A DNA stretch of 64,000 nucleotides from the NCBI GenBank assembly GCA_025738555.1, contig JAOVFP010000010.1:1426001-1490000 (forward strand), in the 5' to 3' direction. Below the pieces are notes generated by a model. That model searched no databases. It saw only the letters and a program-made list of their open reading frames with translations, and was not told where the DNA came from. Position 1 is the stretch's first letter. Each line of letters opens with the position of its first letter. Positions 1-11,440 of the stretch are shown in pieces. Made by a program: the position numbers and the translations under genes. This stretch comes from Cyathus striatus. Its lineage: Eukaryota > Basidiomycota > Agaricomycetes > Agaricales > Nidulariaceae.

Positions 1-604
1 ACGAGCACCTCCTCTCCTCCTCTTGTCATCTTGCAAGTGACAAGGGCAAGCATTTCCTCCCTCACCCTCATCTGCAAGTAGCAAGGGTGAGCACATTATC
101 TTCTTGCCCCCTCTCCCCCATCACCCTTTTGCCTTCATCTTGCAAGTGATGAGGGCAAGTGCCTTGTTCCTCCCTCATCTCACAAGTGACAGGGTGTACA
201 TCTTCCACTCTCACCCTCTCTCCTCTCATTTCCATTGTCCTGATGTCAACAACTTGCCACACCAACCACCAGTAAGTCTCCCACCATCAGCTCATCTCCC
301 TGTCCCCACTTATCACTCCACCCACCTCAAACCTCCTGCCTCAGCAACCCCCATCAATTTGATGGCACCAACACAGCATTGTAAGCACTAATGTACCAAC
401 CATTACCACTGTCATCATTGTCATAATGACACATTCATCAACTCCCAGTCCCCACCTTCCCCTCCTCCCCCTCCCTCTCAACCCTTTCTCCTCATCTTGC
501 AGGTGGCAAGTGCTGTCACACCCCTTCCCTCCCATCTCCCATTCCTTTCCACATCTTGCAAGCAACAAGGGCAAACACCTTCAACCTTGTCTTGCAAATG
601 ACGA
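1..604. repeat. CT-rich dispersed repeat, copy A
   Basis: Pyrimidine-rich block with a recurring 'cttgcaagtgayragggcaag'-like core near 28, 137, 494, 553 and 590. The stretch 137-365 aligns by eye with 3139-3355, including the shared phrase 'cacaccaaccaccag'. No open frame here resembles a protein; the reading frames are Ser/Pro/Leu-rich by composition. It is an interspersed or expanded satellite-like repeat of unknown class. Confidence 0.6.
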
Positions 605-934
605 GGTTGGGGTTATGGGCATAGCAATATGAATAGTCAGTGATTAACAGTGATGGAGAGGGTTGTTATCTGCAGATAGTATGTCTCTGGACTCTGTCTC
701 ATTTACATAGATTGTATACAATTTGTTACTTGTAATTGACATGTAAAACATGATAACTTAATAAGTATGATATACACATGGAGTGATAGTAAATTCATGT
801 ATATAGTTCCCTTTTCTAAAATTGTGTACAAAAAGTCTTGTATTTCATGTATGTAACTATAAATAGGGCTTAATCTATATGATATTGTTTAAAGTAATTT
901 CTCACTTCAAAATGATAATTGCATTGAAAAAGTT
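605..934. repeat. Flank shared with the 4985-5100 block
   Basis: The first 100 bases (gggttatgggcatagcaatatgaatag...) match 4987-5100 with substitutions, so both TTGCG hairpin arrays (935-1190 and 5265-5425) lie in related larger repeats. The remainder to 934 is AT-rich with no coding signal. Confidence 0.45.
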
Positions 935-1190
935 GTGCAAAATAAAAAAAGTTGTGCTGCCAGAAAAAAGTTGCACTGAAAAAAAGTTGCAGCCTCATGT
1001 AAAAAGTTGTGGCCTCATGCAAAAAGTTGTGCTGTGCAACTTTTTTTGAGGGAGCCACAACTTTCTTGGGTGATTATTTGGTGCAACTTTTTACATGAGG
1101 CCACAACTTTTTTTCAGTGCAACTTTTTCTTTCTCAGTGCAACTTTTTTTTTTTCAGTGCAACTTTTTTCAGTGTAACCTTTTTTCAGTG
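935..1190. repeat. TTGCG hairpin array, copy A (decayed)
   Basis: Array of about 12 A5-7GTTG(Y)(R) units, first in one orientation and then inverted. Arms 974-1009 and 1084-1119 are reverse complements over 36 nt with 2 mismatches, so the region can fold into a long hairpin. Copy B at 5265-5425 has GTTGCG where this copy mostly has GTTGTG or GTTGCA, and both arm mismatches fit independent loss of one CpG on opposite strands. It looks like a MITE-like inverted repeat decayed by cytosine deamination. Confidence 0.65.
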
Positions 1191-1199
1191 CAATTCATT

Positions 1200-2296
1200 A
1201 AGAGGCAGAGCCCTACTTTTTCACTTGCCTCCCCCAGTAATCAATGCCAAATGAAACATAAACAAGTATATTAATCTAGCCAGTGAAAGAGCAACAGATT
1301 ATTAGAGTTAATAAAAGAATGTATAAATTTGAATACTATGACTTCTCATGCCTTACAGGTACTACAACATACAGCTATGTATATTCACTGTCTCTGTGAA
1401 TACCACTAATTACTAACCTACACTTCACTCCACATACAATAACCCTTGTTCACTTCCTAACCATACCGTGCTCTATGCAGCATGTGGGTGCAAGTTTCAC
1501 ACTGATGGTATGTTCCTGTTGATTAGGATACACATAAGATATGCAGGGGTACACTGGGACAAAGAAAGTCAGTCAAGAAGATTGGTTGATATGAATTTTA
1601 TGAGTGTACCAACCAATGGTAAAATGGGACATGAAGGAAGGTGAAGGCTAAGAGAGGAGAATAATAGGAGAGTGCTCACTTGAGGCTGTAAGTGACTGTG
1701 GTATGTATCAGATACTGGGCCATTAGCAGAGGTCCAAGTGGCATTGGACATGGCCCACACTATTGCAACCAACAAGATCCAGAGCAAACAACTCCTTACA
1801 TACCATCTGTTCCTCTACACACCCAAAATAGCCGTGATCCTCCCCATCAATGGCAGCTCCAATACAGTTCAAGCCCACAAGGGGAACTTACAAAGAGAAC
1901 TGTGAGCACAGCTTGGTGATCTTCTGCATTGTCAGTGTCAGTGGATTCCAATGCTTTGAAGCAGAGGCAACGAACAGGATGGTGTACTTCAACAAGTTAA
2001 GATGATGGTTGAAAATGGTATATATAGAGGGCCATGTGCTGCACAAGCAGAACAATCCAATAGATGGCGCAAAAACAGCATAAGATCAACTGGGAGCAGG
2101 TGTTGAATAATTTACATTGAACATACCATTCCACAGACATATATGCCAACATTCCAAAGGAGCTTCAAGCAGCAATAAACTTATGAGCGAGCAGTATCAC
2201 AGCCTGACAGGGGAAGTTGGATGTTGGAAGCTGGAAGTTGGAAAGTGTCACATCAAGTTGGTTGCATCAGTTACACACCAGTGCCATGCTGGCAAC
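1200..2296. other. Intergenic, no gene seen
   Basis: No convincing coding region, RNA gene or repeat was recognised. The small frames at 1569-1787 and 1692-1919 overlap on opposite strands and resemble nothing known to me. Confidence 0.5.
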
Positions 2297-2434
2297 AGAA
2301 GCTCCTGCCAAACAATACCAATAAACATGTACACAGCTACATACAGGATATATCACATGTACTAGTATGTACACATGATATATCCCATATGTAGCTGTGT
2401 ACACATTTATTGGTATTGTTTGGCAGGAGCTTCT
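2297..2434. repeat. 138 bp near-perfect palindrome (MITE-like)
   Basis: Left arm 2297-2360 (agaagctcctgccaaacaat...) and right arm 2371-2434 (...attgtttggcaggagcttct) are inverted copies with a few mismatches around a 10 nt centre. The stem of about 64 bp with essentially no internal sequence is typical of a foldback MITE. I found no clear target duplication. Confidence 0.75.
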
Positions 2435-2739
2435 CATACTTACATTTGTTGATTCATCCCAGTGTCATGTAACACATAACATGTAACATTGCAAGGTGTC
2501 TGTTCATGATTCAGGACTTCTCTCTGCCACCTTACTTTGATTGACAGCTGTTCCACCCATGATGTACTGAAGCAGCACATGCATATAGTGTTAGGTATTT
2601 ATTCAATTCCTCTTCCTCTTCACCAAAAACAACTTTGACTGATCATGTGTTTGTATTCTAATTTGAACTCCCTAATGTTGTACATTTAATTTTTATGTTG
2701 TTCTCTCTCACAGTGCAAAAGCATACATACAAACATGCC

Positions 2740-3565
2740 TTCTCCCCTTCTCACCTCCTCTTCTCCCCTTCTTCCTGCTCCCCCCTCACTCTATGTGACA
2801 AATGTAGCATCAAGTACTGTGACATCTGCTACTCTCAGCATCTTGCAAGTGATGAGTATGGCTATTTCATCTCTTCCCTTCTCCCCTCTTCTCATCTAGA
2901 AATTGACATGTGTAAAGCACATATAGCAACATTGAGCCCAATATGAGTGTGGCCTCTAGTGCTCTCTCCTTTCCCTCTTCCCCTCCTCTCGTCTTGCCAG
3001 TGATGTGTATGGCTGACATCTCCTCTCCCTCCCCTCCCTATGGGTAATGTCATAGCAACATTAAGCCCAAGACAAGCGCCACCCATCGCACTCCTCCTCT
3101 CCCTCCCCTGCCTCTCCTCTCCCCTTACCCTTTCACCTTCATCTTGTAAGTGATGAGGGCAAGTGCCTTTTCTCTCCCTCATCTCACAAGTGACAGGGGC
3201 ATATGTCTTTCACTCTTGCCCTCTCCTCCCATCATCTCAATGTCAACACCTCACCACACCAACCACCAGCACACCCTCCACTGTCATTTTGTCTCCCTGT
3301 CCCCACTTGTCACTTGGCCCACCTCAAGCCTCCTACCTCAGTGACCCACCTTAAACCACCACTGCCATTGTCACAACAACACATTTGTCCACCATCCCTA
3401 CTGTCCCCTCCCCCCCCCTCCTACTCCCTCCTTCGTCTTCCAAGTGATGAGGGTAAACATCACATTGTACACTACTTCCTCCTCCCACACACACCATCAC
3501 CATCTCCCATCATGCACCATCACCTGCTTGCCCTCTCCCACTCCCTCTCAGCAAGGCATATGACA
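2740..3565. repeat. CT-rich dispersed repeat, copy B
   Basis: Second copy of the CT-rich repeat at 1-604, with 'cttgyaagtgatgag' cores near 2840, 2992, 3139, 3184 and 3435. The part 3139-3355 is collinear with 137-365. Long frames here (for example 3203-3598 +) are low-complexity Ser/Pro/Leu/His and are not called as genes. Confidence 0.6.
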
Positions 3566-3639
3566 GTGTCTGCCACAGTTTTTCCTCAGACATGTTGACA
3601 TTTTTGTCTGTGTAGCTGTGGGGTTTGCACCGAGACTAG

Positions 3640-4862
3640 GCAAATGCATGGGTACACCATACCCACACAGGTCACGGGTAAGGGTACCGGTGGGTATGGG
3701 TATGGGTCAGGTCTTGAAGACCCGTAACCCGCAGGTACCCGTAGGGAGTTCATTGAATAAAAATGAGGGAAATGATACTTTTGCAACAGCAATACTTTTA
3801 AATAAGCTAATAGTGTATATTAATATAGACTGTGCTTGTGTTTAAAGCAAAACCTCAGTTTTGCATTTTGTTCAGCTCGCAGGGTTGAGCTTATGTGATA
3901 TACCTATATGCAATTCATTCAAATTAACATTACTACTCCAATTCATTTTGCATTTCTTTGATATTATGGATATAGATAGCGCATTTCTGCACGGTAATAA
4001 CGACTCTACATTCATATTTTATGGCCGTCTCGTTTAGGTTCTATTAATAATATTGTCTGCCTCTTCCCCAGTACATAGAAATTAGGATTCCTTCTCTATA
4101 TCACACTCACACCTTTTGTATTTCTACAGACATATTGCATTGTGATATAATGGTTTCATGCACTATATTACATGCTCTATATCACTGTGTATTGTACATG
4201 ATACATGTTTATTTGATATTTTTCTATGTTTTATAGAATTTCCTAGATTCTGAGGATGGTATGAAACAACCAGCAGTTATTGCTCGACTCCTTCGTCTTT
4301 TCGCATACTTATACCCATGTTGTCTATGTATAAAATGAGCTACTATACATAACATTGGCACATCCGGTTCAAGTGCTACGAAATAGGCATTCTGTATCTC
4401 TTATATTCTGGAGATAGTACGATGTAAGTAGTAGTGTTCACTCGACTCTCTTGAATATTTGTGTACAAATACCCGTGTAGTATACGTACACAATGAGCTA
4501 TTATACAGGACGTTCGCACATCTGGTTCAAGCACTACAAAATAAGCATTCCATATTTCCTATATTCAGGAAATAACACAATAAAGCAGCTGCTTTCACTC
4601 AAACATCGCACGTGCTAGCGTACGAATGCCAGTCACGGCTATGTACGAAATGAGCTATTACACAAGATTATTGTACATCTGCTTCAAGTGATATGAATTA
4701 ATTCATTATATATTTATTCAAATTGTGAAATATGTAAGTATTAGTAAAACCCGTGGGTTGTGATACCCATGGGCACCCATACCCGTGGGAATGGGTACGG
4801 GTTGGCATGGGTACGGGTATGGGTCGAGCTCCAGACACCCATGGGTTACCCATGACGTTGCC
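3640..4862. mobile_element. Decayed element with inverted GGGTA-rich ends
   Basis: Both ends carry clusters of GGGTA/GGGTATGGGT: 3640-3745 on the + strand and 4745-4862 inverted. Reading inward, both begin with 'aggcaa' followed by 'catgggta'. This suggests a 1.2 kb non-autonomous inverted-repeat element. The interior has no transposase frame but holds three degenerate 157 bp tandem repeats (4284-4720). Target duplications were not found, so the exact borders are uncertain. Confidence 0.45.
4284..4720 (+). repeat. Three tandem ~157 bp degenerate repeats
   Basis: Units 4284-4440, 4441-4597 and 4598-about 4720 (last one truncated) share, in order, 'ctcgactc', 'acaatgagctattataca', 'cacatctggttcaag' and 'gaaataggcattc'-like blocks. 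Divergence between units is high but the period is constant. No coding potential was seen. Confidence 0.65.
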
Positions 4863-4984
4863 TAACTGGTCCGAGACACTTCGCTTCGCAGCTTTTCCCA
4901 GGCCTTTGCTTTCCAGCTGGGGATGCAATCATTGTCATAGTTTGGTTGAACCTGTAGAGCATAAGACTGATTAGAGCAAGGCGT

Positions 4985-5430
4985 AATTGGGGTTAATGGG
5001 CATAGTGGTATGAATAGTCCATGATTAGCAGTGATGTAGAATATGACAGGGAGGGTTGGTATCTGTAGGACATGTAGCTTGTAGTATGTCTGGCTTGTAG
5101 TTTATAGTAATAGTATGCCTTCAAACTCTTGCACTATAATGGTTGAAGTGCACATTTGTGCTTCATATAATGTTGGGTCACAGTACTTATACTATGGGAT
5201 GTCTTTTAATAGCTGAACTTGGATTCAATTTAAATGGCTTTATTAACTTAAAAATAATGGCAGAGGAAAGTTGCGTAAAAAAAGAAAAAGTTGCGCTGCC
5301 AGAAAAAAGTTGCGCTGAAAAAAAGTTGCGGCCTCGTGTAAAAAGTTGCGGCCTCATGTAAAAAGTTGCGCCGAATAACCACCCGAAAAAGTTGCGGCTC
5401 CCTCGAAAAAAGTTGCGCGGCACAATAAAT
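4985..5430. repeat. TTGCG hairpin array, copy B with flank
   Basis: Bases 4987-5100 match the flank at 605-700. Bases 5265-5425 hold about nine AAAAAGTTGCG(G/C) units. Unit order matches copy A (gccagaaaaaagttgc, then ctgaaaaaaagttgc, then cctcatgtaaaaagttg). This copy keeps its CpG sites almost everywhere, so it appears younger or less methylated than copy A. Confidence 0.65.
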
Positions 5431-6498
5431 GTGCACTTTGACCCTCATAGTATTGGACTAGAAAACACACACAAAATTTCATACTACAAATACTACTTGT
5501 CGTTACTTAAGCCTTCCGTATCAACGCATTTTAGTACCAATATCGCGTACTAAGTCATTCCACTTACCTTTACGCTACCCAAAGCTGCACTTACCTTGTG
5601 CATAAATGAGAAAGTTGGTGCCCTTTTATACACCTCAGGCAGATGTTTTAGTCATCACACCGGATCTTGTAGTGTCTCGGCAAGGGTGTTTCCAAGTTCC
5701 GGATCCAGCTCTAAAGTTCTCCCCAGGCTAACCCAGACTTATCTACATCTCCGTAGACTTCCACGAGTCATTCTATCGCAATCGCGAGCCCTGTCACAAA
5801 GCATGCGATCCGATATATATTTATTGTTGATTAATTAACCACTTCTTCATTTTCTTCATTGAATATGTCATAGTTTTACTGTAGCCAGTGAATTAAGTAG
5901 AAGAGAACATACCTCAACATGTCCAATATCTGTTGCGCAGCTGTACTCAAAACTCTTTTTTTTTAGATGATCTACAATTAATATTATGGACAAAATAATA
6001 TTACGGCCACCTTGGAATTCAAGTACAATCTTATGAAACCCTTAAATTTTGTTTCACGGAACCTCGCAGCCTAGAACTTATTGTAGGGAACCCCGCGCCT
6101 TATAAATGTCATATGGAATGCTTAGAATCATTTATACCGTGCCTTTCAAGAACATTATAATCTATTATGTTGGGATTTAAGTCTTAAGGCCTTACAATGC
6201 TATTCGGACTTTCGCGACACACAAATCTCCCGACACAGCAGTGCCTGCCACAAAATTCATGTATTGTGCAGAATGGCGAAGAATACATTTCCAGTGACTT
6301 CCGAATGGTTCCTGTACTTGTGGATGCTATTGAAGTACCAATTTAATTACTATTAATGGATAGGTGCAAAAGATCGCCAATACAGAACAAGACTACTTAT
6401 CCGAAGCTTGGTTTATTTTTCACATAAAACATATCTTCAGTGATTTGTTGTTGTACAGGGAACTTATTCTGATTTCTACATCTTCCGAATTTGCTCGC
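5431..6498. other. Intergenic, no gene seen
   Basis: AT-rich with short frames only. The part from about 6300 to 6498 is downstream of the LysM gene on the minus strand and probably contains its 3' untranslated region. Confidence 0.45.
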
Positions 6499-7124
6499 TC
6501 AAGCGCCAATACTGGTAGTCGCAGCGCACAAAACCTAACAATCAATCTTTAATTTTTCCACACATAAGTATCCTAACCAGTTAACTCACCTCATTTGGGT
6601 AGATGTTAGGGCACACAGAATTATTCGCAGTGAAAACATCCGGGTCGATACCGCTCTTAGTGGCAATATCAAAACACGTGTCGCCATCGGCGACGGTGTA
6701 CGTCGTGTCGCAGTCTTGACCTGTCAGTCCCAGGCAGATGCTCTATTTTCCTAGACGTCAATAGCTTTATCGTAACAAAATCGAAGATAGTTAAAAACCG
6801 TGTTTGACTGTAGATTATTGCATTCTGCATTGATCACCCCTGGGTTTGCAGCGATGATTTGGGCACTGGATTGAAGACGGCGGTCAGTTTGCATGTCACA
6901 TGTAAAATGTGGCAGCGGAATAAGTGATGAAAGTACTAACGTTGGGGCGTTGTTGGCGGCTGCTATCCCGTCACATGTGTCCCCATCTTTCACGGTGTAG
7001 GTACGTGCGCATTGCGCGTGTACTTTGCTTTGGTTAGATTAGGGTATGAACTGCCAGGTGAGATGGTCTCACCGAATGTTACGCCGATGGCGAGAACGGT
7101 GAGGAGTTGAGTGAGCGTGAACAT
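6499..7124 (-). CDS. Secreted two-LysM protein (129 aa, five exons)
   Basis: Exons 7073-7124, 6941-7022, 6799-6865, 6590-6742 and 6499-6534 join to 130 codons with no stop. Residues 1-17 (MFTLTQLLTVLAIGVTF) form a signal peptide. Two LysM modules follow: YTVKDGDTCDGIAAANNAP (about 25-43) and YTVADGDTCFDIATKSGI (about 79-96). Both have the usual Cys pattern, and the tail is NIYPNE-VLCAATTSIGA. Exon number and splice phases match the paralogues at 13580 and 63024. LysM domains bind chitin or related N-acetylglucosamine polymers; a small secreted two-LysM protein fits a wall-shielding or effector-type role (inference). The third intron begins GTTTTT, a weak donor, but its length (56 nt) and acceptor are normal. 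Confidence 0.8.
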
Positions 7125-7287
7125 ACTAAATCTCTGGTAGTAATTCTGATAGCGAGTTGGGAGGTCAACTGAAGATTGACTGTGGTTAGCCAATGACTTT
7201 GCTGACTTTATATACAATTGAACTCTTCCTCAGTCCTACATCCTTTAAATTTGAACAAACGAACCCTAAAATACGAAACTAACAGCC

Positions 7288-7990
7288 ATGGTGCTAGAAG
7301 CGCATTAGTGCAAGAACCGTTCCTAAATGCACTGAGTAGGTTGGGCCAGTTCTAATTAAAGGTGATAATGATTAATGAGTCGCACACTGAGAAATGTACT
7401 TCAAGTTGTTACTGTGATAGTTGGAACTTGACGAGACATCATGAGAAGCCTGTGTTAATATGAGAAGATTTCCCTTGGCGCACTAAAGACCATTCGAGCA
7501 AGTTGATTATTACCGCTGAGTCCGGATTGAAGGCTGAAAGGCAGTTCTAGTCAAACTAAGTTACTAGTAGCGATATTCATCAGGGGAAGGTACCTGTTAG
7601 AATTTCGCTACGAAGCGTCATCAGGTATTCAGCCCTGGTGCTGGAAGTGTATTTGTGCAAGAACCGTATTTCTAAAGGCACTGAATAAAAGCCGGAAGTC
7701 AGTTCTAGGGCCTTAGACTCTTTAACATGACAATATTGCCTTTGCACACTCAGGACCATTAGAGCTTAGCTGTCATCGCTGAGTTCCGTTCGAACGATAG
7801 TGCATCAACAAAGGTGCTTGGTAGAACCTTGACAAGACATCATTTGTGAGTCTTGGGTTAATATGGCAAGATTACCATATGCGTACTAGAGCAGGCCACA
7901 TTCTAGCTAAAGACGATAATAATGACTTTCATCAGAGACGGGTATTGTCTAGCACAATATTGACGCGCCTGACATGAGTCTTACTTAAAA
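7288..7990. repeat. Degenerate ~350 bp direct duplication
   Basis: The stretch from 7288 (ggtgctagaagcgcattagtgcaagaaccg) is repeated from about 7639 (ggtgctggaagtgtatttgtgcaagaaccg). Later shared blocks are 'gacgagacatcat' / 'gacaagacatcat' and 'gttaatatg.gaagatt' / 'gttaatatggcaagatt'. Neither copy codes for a recognisable protein. Confidence 0.5.
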
Positions 7991-9200
7991 GTTGTATAGT
8001 ACATCATGTGCTTCGCACCCCAAGGGATTTGTTAGAGGACCGAAGTATCGTCCTATCCAAAAATTAGCGCACTATTTGCAATACAGGTTTGAATGAGAAA
8101 TAAATGACTATATACACGTTGGAATTGCATTTAGATCCCATGCGGCGAGTTTTGACCATTACACTCGGCGACGCCTGTTCAGACAGGTATCGCGTAAAGT
8201 GACTGCATAATGTGGACTTCCCAATCGTTCCTTGAGATGTGATATTTACAATATCACTGTAGACTATTACCGTCACTAAATCTGTACGCTAATACACTTT
8301 GAGTACTTGTTACCTTTCCTGGGCTTTCCAATCAATAAGTAGTGGCCGTATCGGTTGATATTAAAGAATTCGAAAGCAACGGAGAATCAAACAGTATTCT
8401 CGGCGATAAGCTATACCATTCGAAGGTTCTGAATATGCGAACACTTCTTACTTCGATAGCTTTTGGGGTGCAGCCTTCAGCTTCAGGAGTCGAGATGGGC
8501 TCATTGTAATTATAACCTATGTGCGGTGAGGTGGTTAACGCATGAGTTGTGCGTGGATGAATTACATTTGTGACGATTAGGTTTGCCGTTGCCACCGGTA
8601 TGCGTGGGGCTACTATGGTACGAACCGACCTAGAGAACAAGCACTCTTTCATCCAACCTTCATCGTGCCATGCACGAAAATAACTCACAATGGTGACGCG
8701 CGGTGACGTCACTGATATATGTCCGAGTTAATCATGGAAGCTACAGGGAGGCATAAGGAAGGCATTTGTTCAGTGCCACTTATTATAGGCTATAGCATCT
8801 TTAATATAACCTATGGACTCCGTGTTTACGGTCTCAGATGGATACCAAAGGATAATAAGTAGATAGATTGGTTAATTTCTCCACCTATGACTCGGATCAT
8901 ATCAGTTGGCATAACTAACGGTACAAGAATAAAAATATATATTATACGTGAACATATCTTGTGTCATATTTTAGAAGGGACATCGAGAATACTTAGAAGG
9001 TGTAACTATCCCGGATTTGAGTGCAAATAAAAATGATTGAACATACTTACTTATTATATTACGCTTCAACGTATGAACGAAATATGAACATCTTCAAGCT
9101 TCGAGTTCGATTTCCTAGCGCCACGGCGTCAGGGCTCGCGATTAGTCACGTGACGCTTCAACGAGTAGGCTCCCAGTCAGCACACAGTCAATAGCTTGGC
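7991..9200. other. Intergenic, no supported gene
   Basis: Two minus-strand frames (8064-8276 and 8332-8712) are open by length but show no family resemblance and lack a plausible gene context. No repeat was recognised. Confidence 0.4.
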
Positions 9201-9204
9201 CGTA

Positions 9205-9400
9205 GCGGGATTCAAGTCGCCAGCCATATCCAAAAGGCTCGATTTCGAACCTTGGTTCAGGGCCCAACATCATAGGCGATCTCTGAGGCGTAACAAGCTT
9301 CATAACTTCATCCTCATCGGTCACATCAAACATCTCCTAGTCACGCTGACGGTCAAGAGGGAGGTACAGCATCATGAAATGGTTCATAAGGTCTCCTTTG
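9205..9400. repeat. Block duplicated at 15135-15310
   Basis: The sequence 'gccagccatatccaaaagg.tcga.ttcgaaccttggttcaggg' is shared with 15143 onward, and both end with '...acagcatcat.gaa'. It marks the start of a scattered duplication in which pieces of 9.2-12.4 kb recur at 15.0-15.5 kb, on the other side of the LysM gene. Confidence 0.6.
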
Positions 9401-9534
9401 ATCTTTGGCTTTGGAGAGACAACGATAGGCGAAGGTATGGTTGGTTGGGTCTGCGAAGAAGAGGGTGGTTGATAAAACTCAACGACCGGGCCCCCGTAAA
9501 CTCATATAACCTCGTACTAGTGAGCACTCCAGCT

Positions 9535-10480
9535 TCAACCCCATGCCTTTCCTTCCCACAGCGGGGGGTGCGCGTCCCTTCTCCTGGCATCCACACAACC
9601 CCCTTCCCCTTTCCTCCCTGGCACTTCCGCCACCTCTTCCTCCTCTTCCGAAACAAGCCTCAGCCGCTTCCTCGGCGGAGACTGAGGTACTATCGTCCTT
9701 ATAGCCTGAAACTTGGGTTCAGGGTATGCATGCACACTGACGTTTATAATGCCAGGTAAGTAGAGGGGTGCTGGCGAGTTACTGTTTGATGTAGGCGTCG
9801 TGGGTTTTTGAGTATGCGTCGTAGGGTGTGGAAAGCGGGAAGTAGATACAACAGGTTGCGCAGGTCTCATCTAAACCTCCAATCAATAAACCATCAAATC
9901 CAAATGGAGAGAAGAACATACCGAATCAAGCTGTCCCTCCAACTCTTTGACCCTCTGTTCCGCCTCGATCATTAGCCTCCTCTCAACCTCCAAATCTTTA
10001 CAGAGCACATCGTAAGTCTTCCCCCTCCCTTGCCTACTCTCCTTCGACCCCCCATGCACCACTAGCCCCTTCTCCATCCACATTTCCTTCTCCTTTCTCA
10101 GCTCAGCGGAGAGGGTATCGACGGAAATATGAAGAATATGTCCATAACCTCGTTCGCTCTCCTGGTTTCCTCTCTCCTTCTCTCACACTCCGCTTTAGAA
10201 CTCTCCAATGCCTCCTTCGTCTCCCTCAGTTCACCCCCCCCCATCTGATTAAGCCACGTTGTAACCCCTGCCGATGCACCTCTGCGATAGGCTCCTCTAG
10301 AATATGCGAGCACCAGAGATTATCAGGTGCTTCGTTTATTGGACCAAGATGTGATTGGAGGCGATCCAAGAGCGCATTGAAAGGTTCATCCAAGAGTTCA
10401 GAGGGTGATGGGTAGATAAAGGCGGAAGAAGAGGAGGATGTGGAATCCTGAGTATTGAATGAGCCCTGATGAAAGTTCAT
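9535..10480 (-). pseudogene. Coiled-coil protein gene, probably broken (copy 1)
   Basis: Reading from 10480, the N-terminus (MNFHQGSFNTQDS..., Ser-rich) is followed after a run of eight G (near 10245) by a coiled-coil (ELRETKEALESSKAECERRR) in another frame. A third frame then carries the segment ending VKELEGQLDS. A good intron, GTATGT...GGTTTAG (about 9869-9919), leads to a C-terminal exon with Pro-rich and basic/acidic parts (PRKRLRLVSEEEEEV, NLS-like). The frame changes suggest decay unless small introns remain unseen. Function is unknown; a nuclear coiled-coil protein is possible. Confidence 0.45.
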
Positions 10481-10639
10481 GATAGCTGGGGTAGTGGAAG
10501 CGGGTGGCAGACAAGATGATCAAGACCTAATGATTATGAGATGGACTTTGCCAATCAAATGCTGCGCATCGTGCTCAGCGATGTGCAATACATCCTTTCT
10601 GAGTGGCCGCTACTATCGCTGTGATGTCATAGGCTCTGA

Positions 10640-11440
10640 CCACAGTTCAAGCCTCTCTCTTTCCCTCCGCAGCGAAAGGTGCGCGCCCCTCATCCTAGCG
10701 TTGGCGGCGACAACCCCTCCCCCTTCCCTTCCTAACGCCACTGCCTCGTCTTCCTCCCCAAAACGGCCTCATCCGCGTTATCTGCGGGACCGAGGGACAA
10801 TTGTCCTTAGCCATGAAACTTCGGTTCATGGAATGTATGTACACTTAGATCTACAATTTCGAGGGCTGGTGACTGGGCTTCAATATGGGCGTCAGTGGGC
10901 TCTTTGATTGACGTGGATAGTTGCGTGTGCGTTGAAAATAGGATGGGTGAGTGTGCGATATGGACTTAACAGCCTGCTGAGTCTGCTTTCGTCGTCCGCT
11001 CCTCTGGTCGGGCGAAGGCTCCAACTACAGACTAAGCCTCTCTCTTTCCCTCAGCTACACCAGGTCCGTAGGCGGCTTCGGCGGCGAAATCTCTGCGTCC
11101 CTCCTAGCATCTGTAACAACCTCGCCCCTTCTTCTCCTCAACGCCTCCGCCTCATCTTCCTGAGTCCTCCTTCAAAACAAGCTTACCCGCGTCTTCTGCG
11201 GAGTTCGAGGGACAGCTGTCCTTATAGCTTAATACTTGGGTTCCCGGTATGTATGTACACTGAGATGTATTTAGAGGAGTGCTGGTGGCTGGGCATTGAT
11301 ATGGGCGTCAGTGGGCTCTTTGATGGAGATAGTATGGATGGGGTTGAGTGCGCATCGAGGGGTATGGTTTTGAGAAGTAGACACAGTAGGAAATCAGCAG
11401 GCCATCCAATCCAAATGGAGAGAAGAACATACTGAGTTAA
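10640..11440 (-). pseudogene. Two further C-terminal exon copies of the coiled-coil gene
   Basis: The minus strand at about 10650-10850 and 11020-11260 repeats the C-terminal exon of the gene at 9535, in the order of the 'cttcctcggcggagactgag' / 'ttatctgcgggaccgaggg' / 'tcttctgcggagttcgag' landmarks, with many indels. Bases 11395-11440 add a stray copy of the intron donor region (GTATGTTCTTCTCTCCATTT). These are fragments left by local duplication and unequal exchange. Confidence 0.5.

Noticed and set aside
3203..3598. 131-codon + frame
   Set aside because: Low-complexity Ser/Pro/His frame in the CT-rich repeat, with overlapping open frames in the other two phases.
3640..3745. GGGTA repeats as telomere-like sequence
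   Set aside because: Irregular mixture of GGGTA, GGGTAC and GGGTAT words, not a telomeric TTAGGG array, and paired with an inverted cluster 1.1 kb away.
8064..8276. Minus frame with a P-loop-like SQGTIGKSTL, suggesting a ParA/MinD-type ATPase
   Set aside because: Only about 70 codons, no further ATPase motifs, no neighbours to support it; a short GxxGKS match is expected by chance.
8332..8712. 126-codon minus frame
   Set aside because: No family resemblance, no introns or paralogue, gene-poor surroundings.
9196..9759. 187-codon + frame
   Set aside because: Antisense to the C-terminal exon of the coiled-coil gene, whose intron and paralogous copies support the minus strand.
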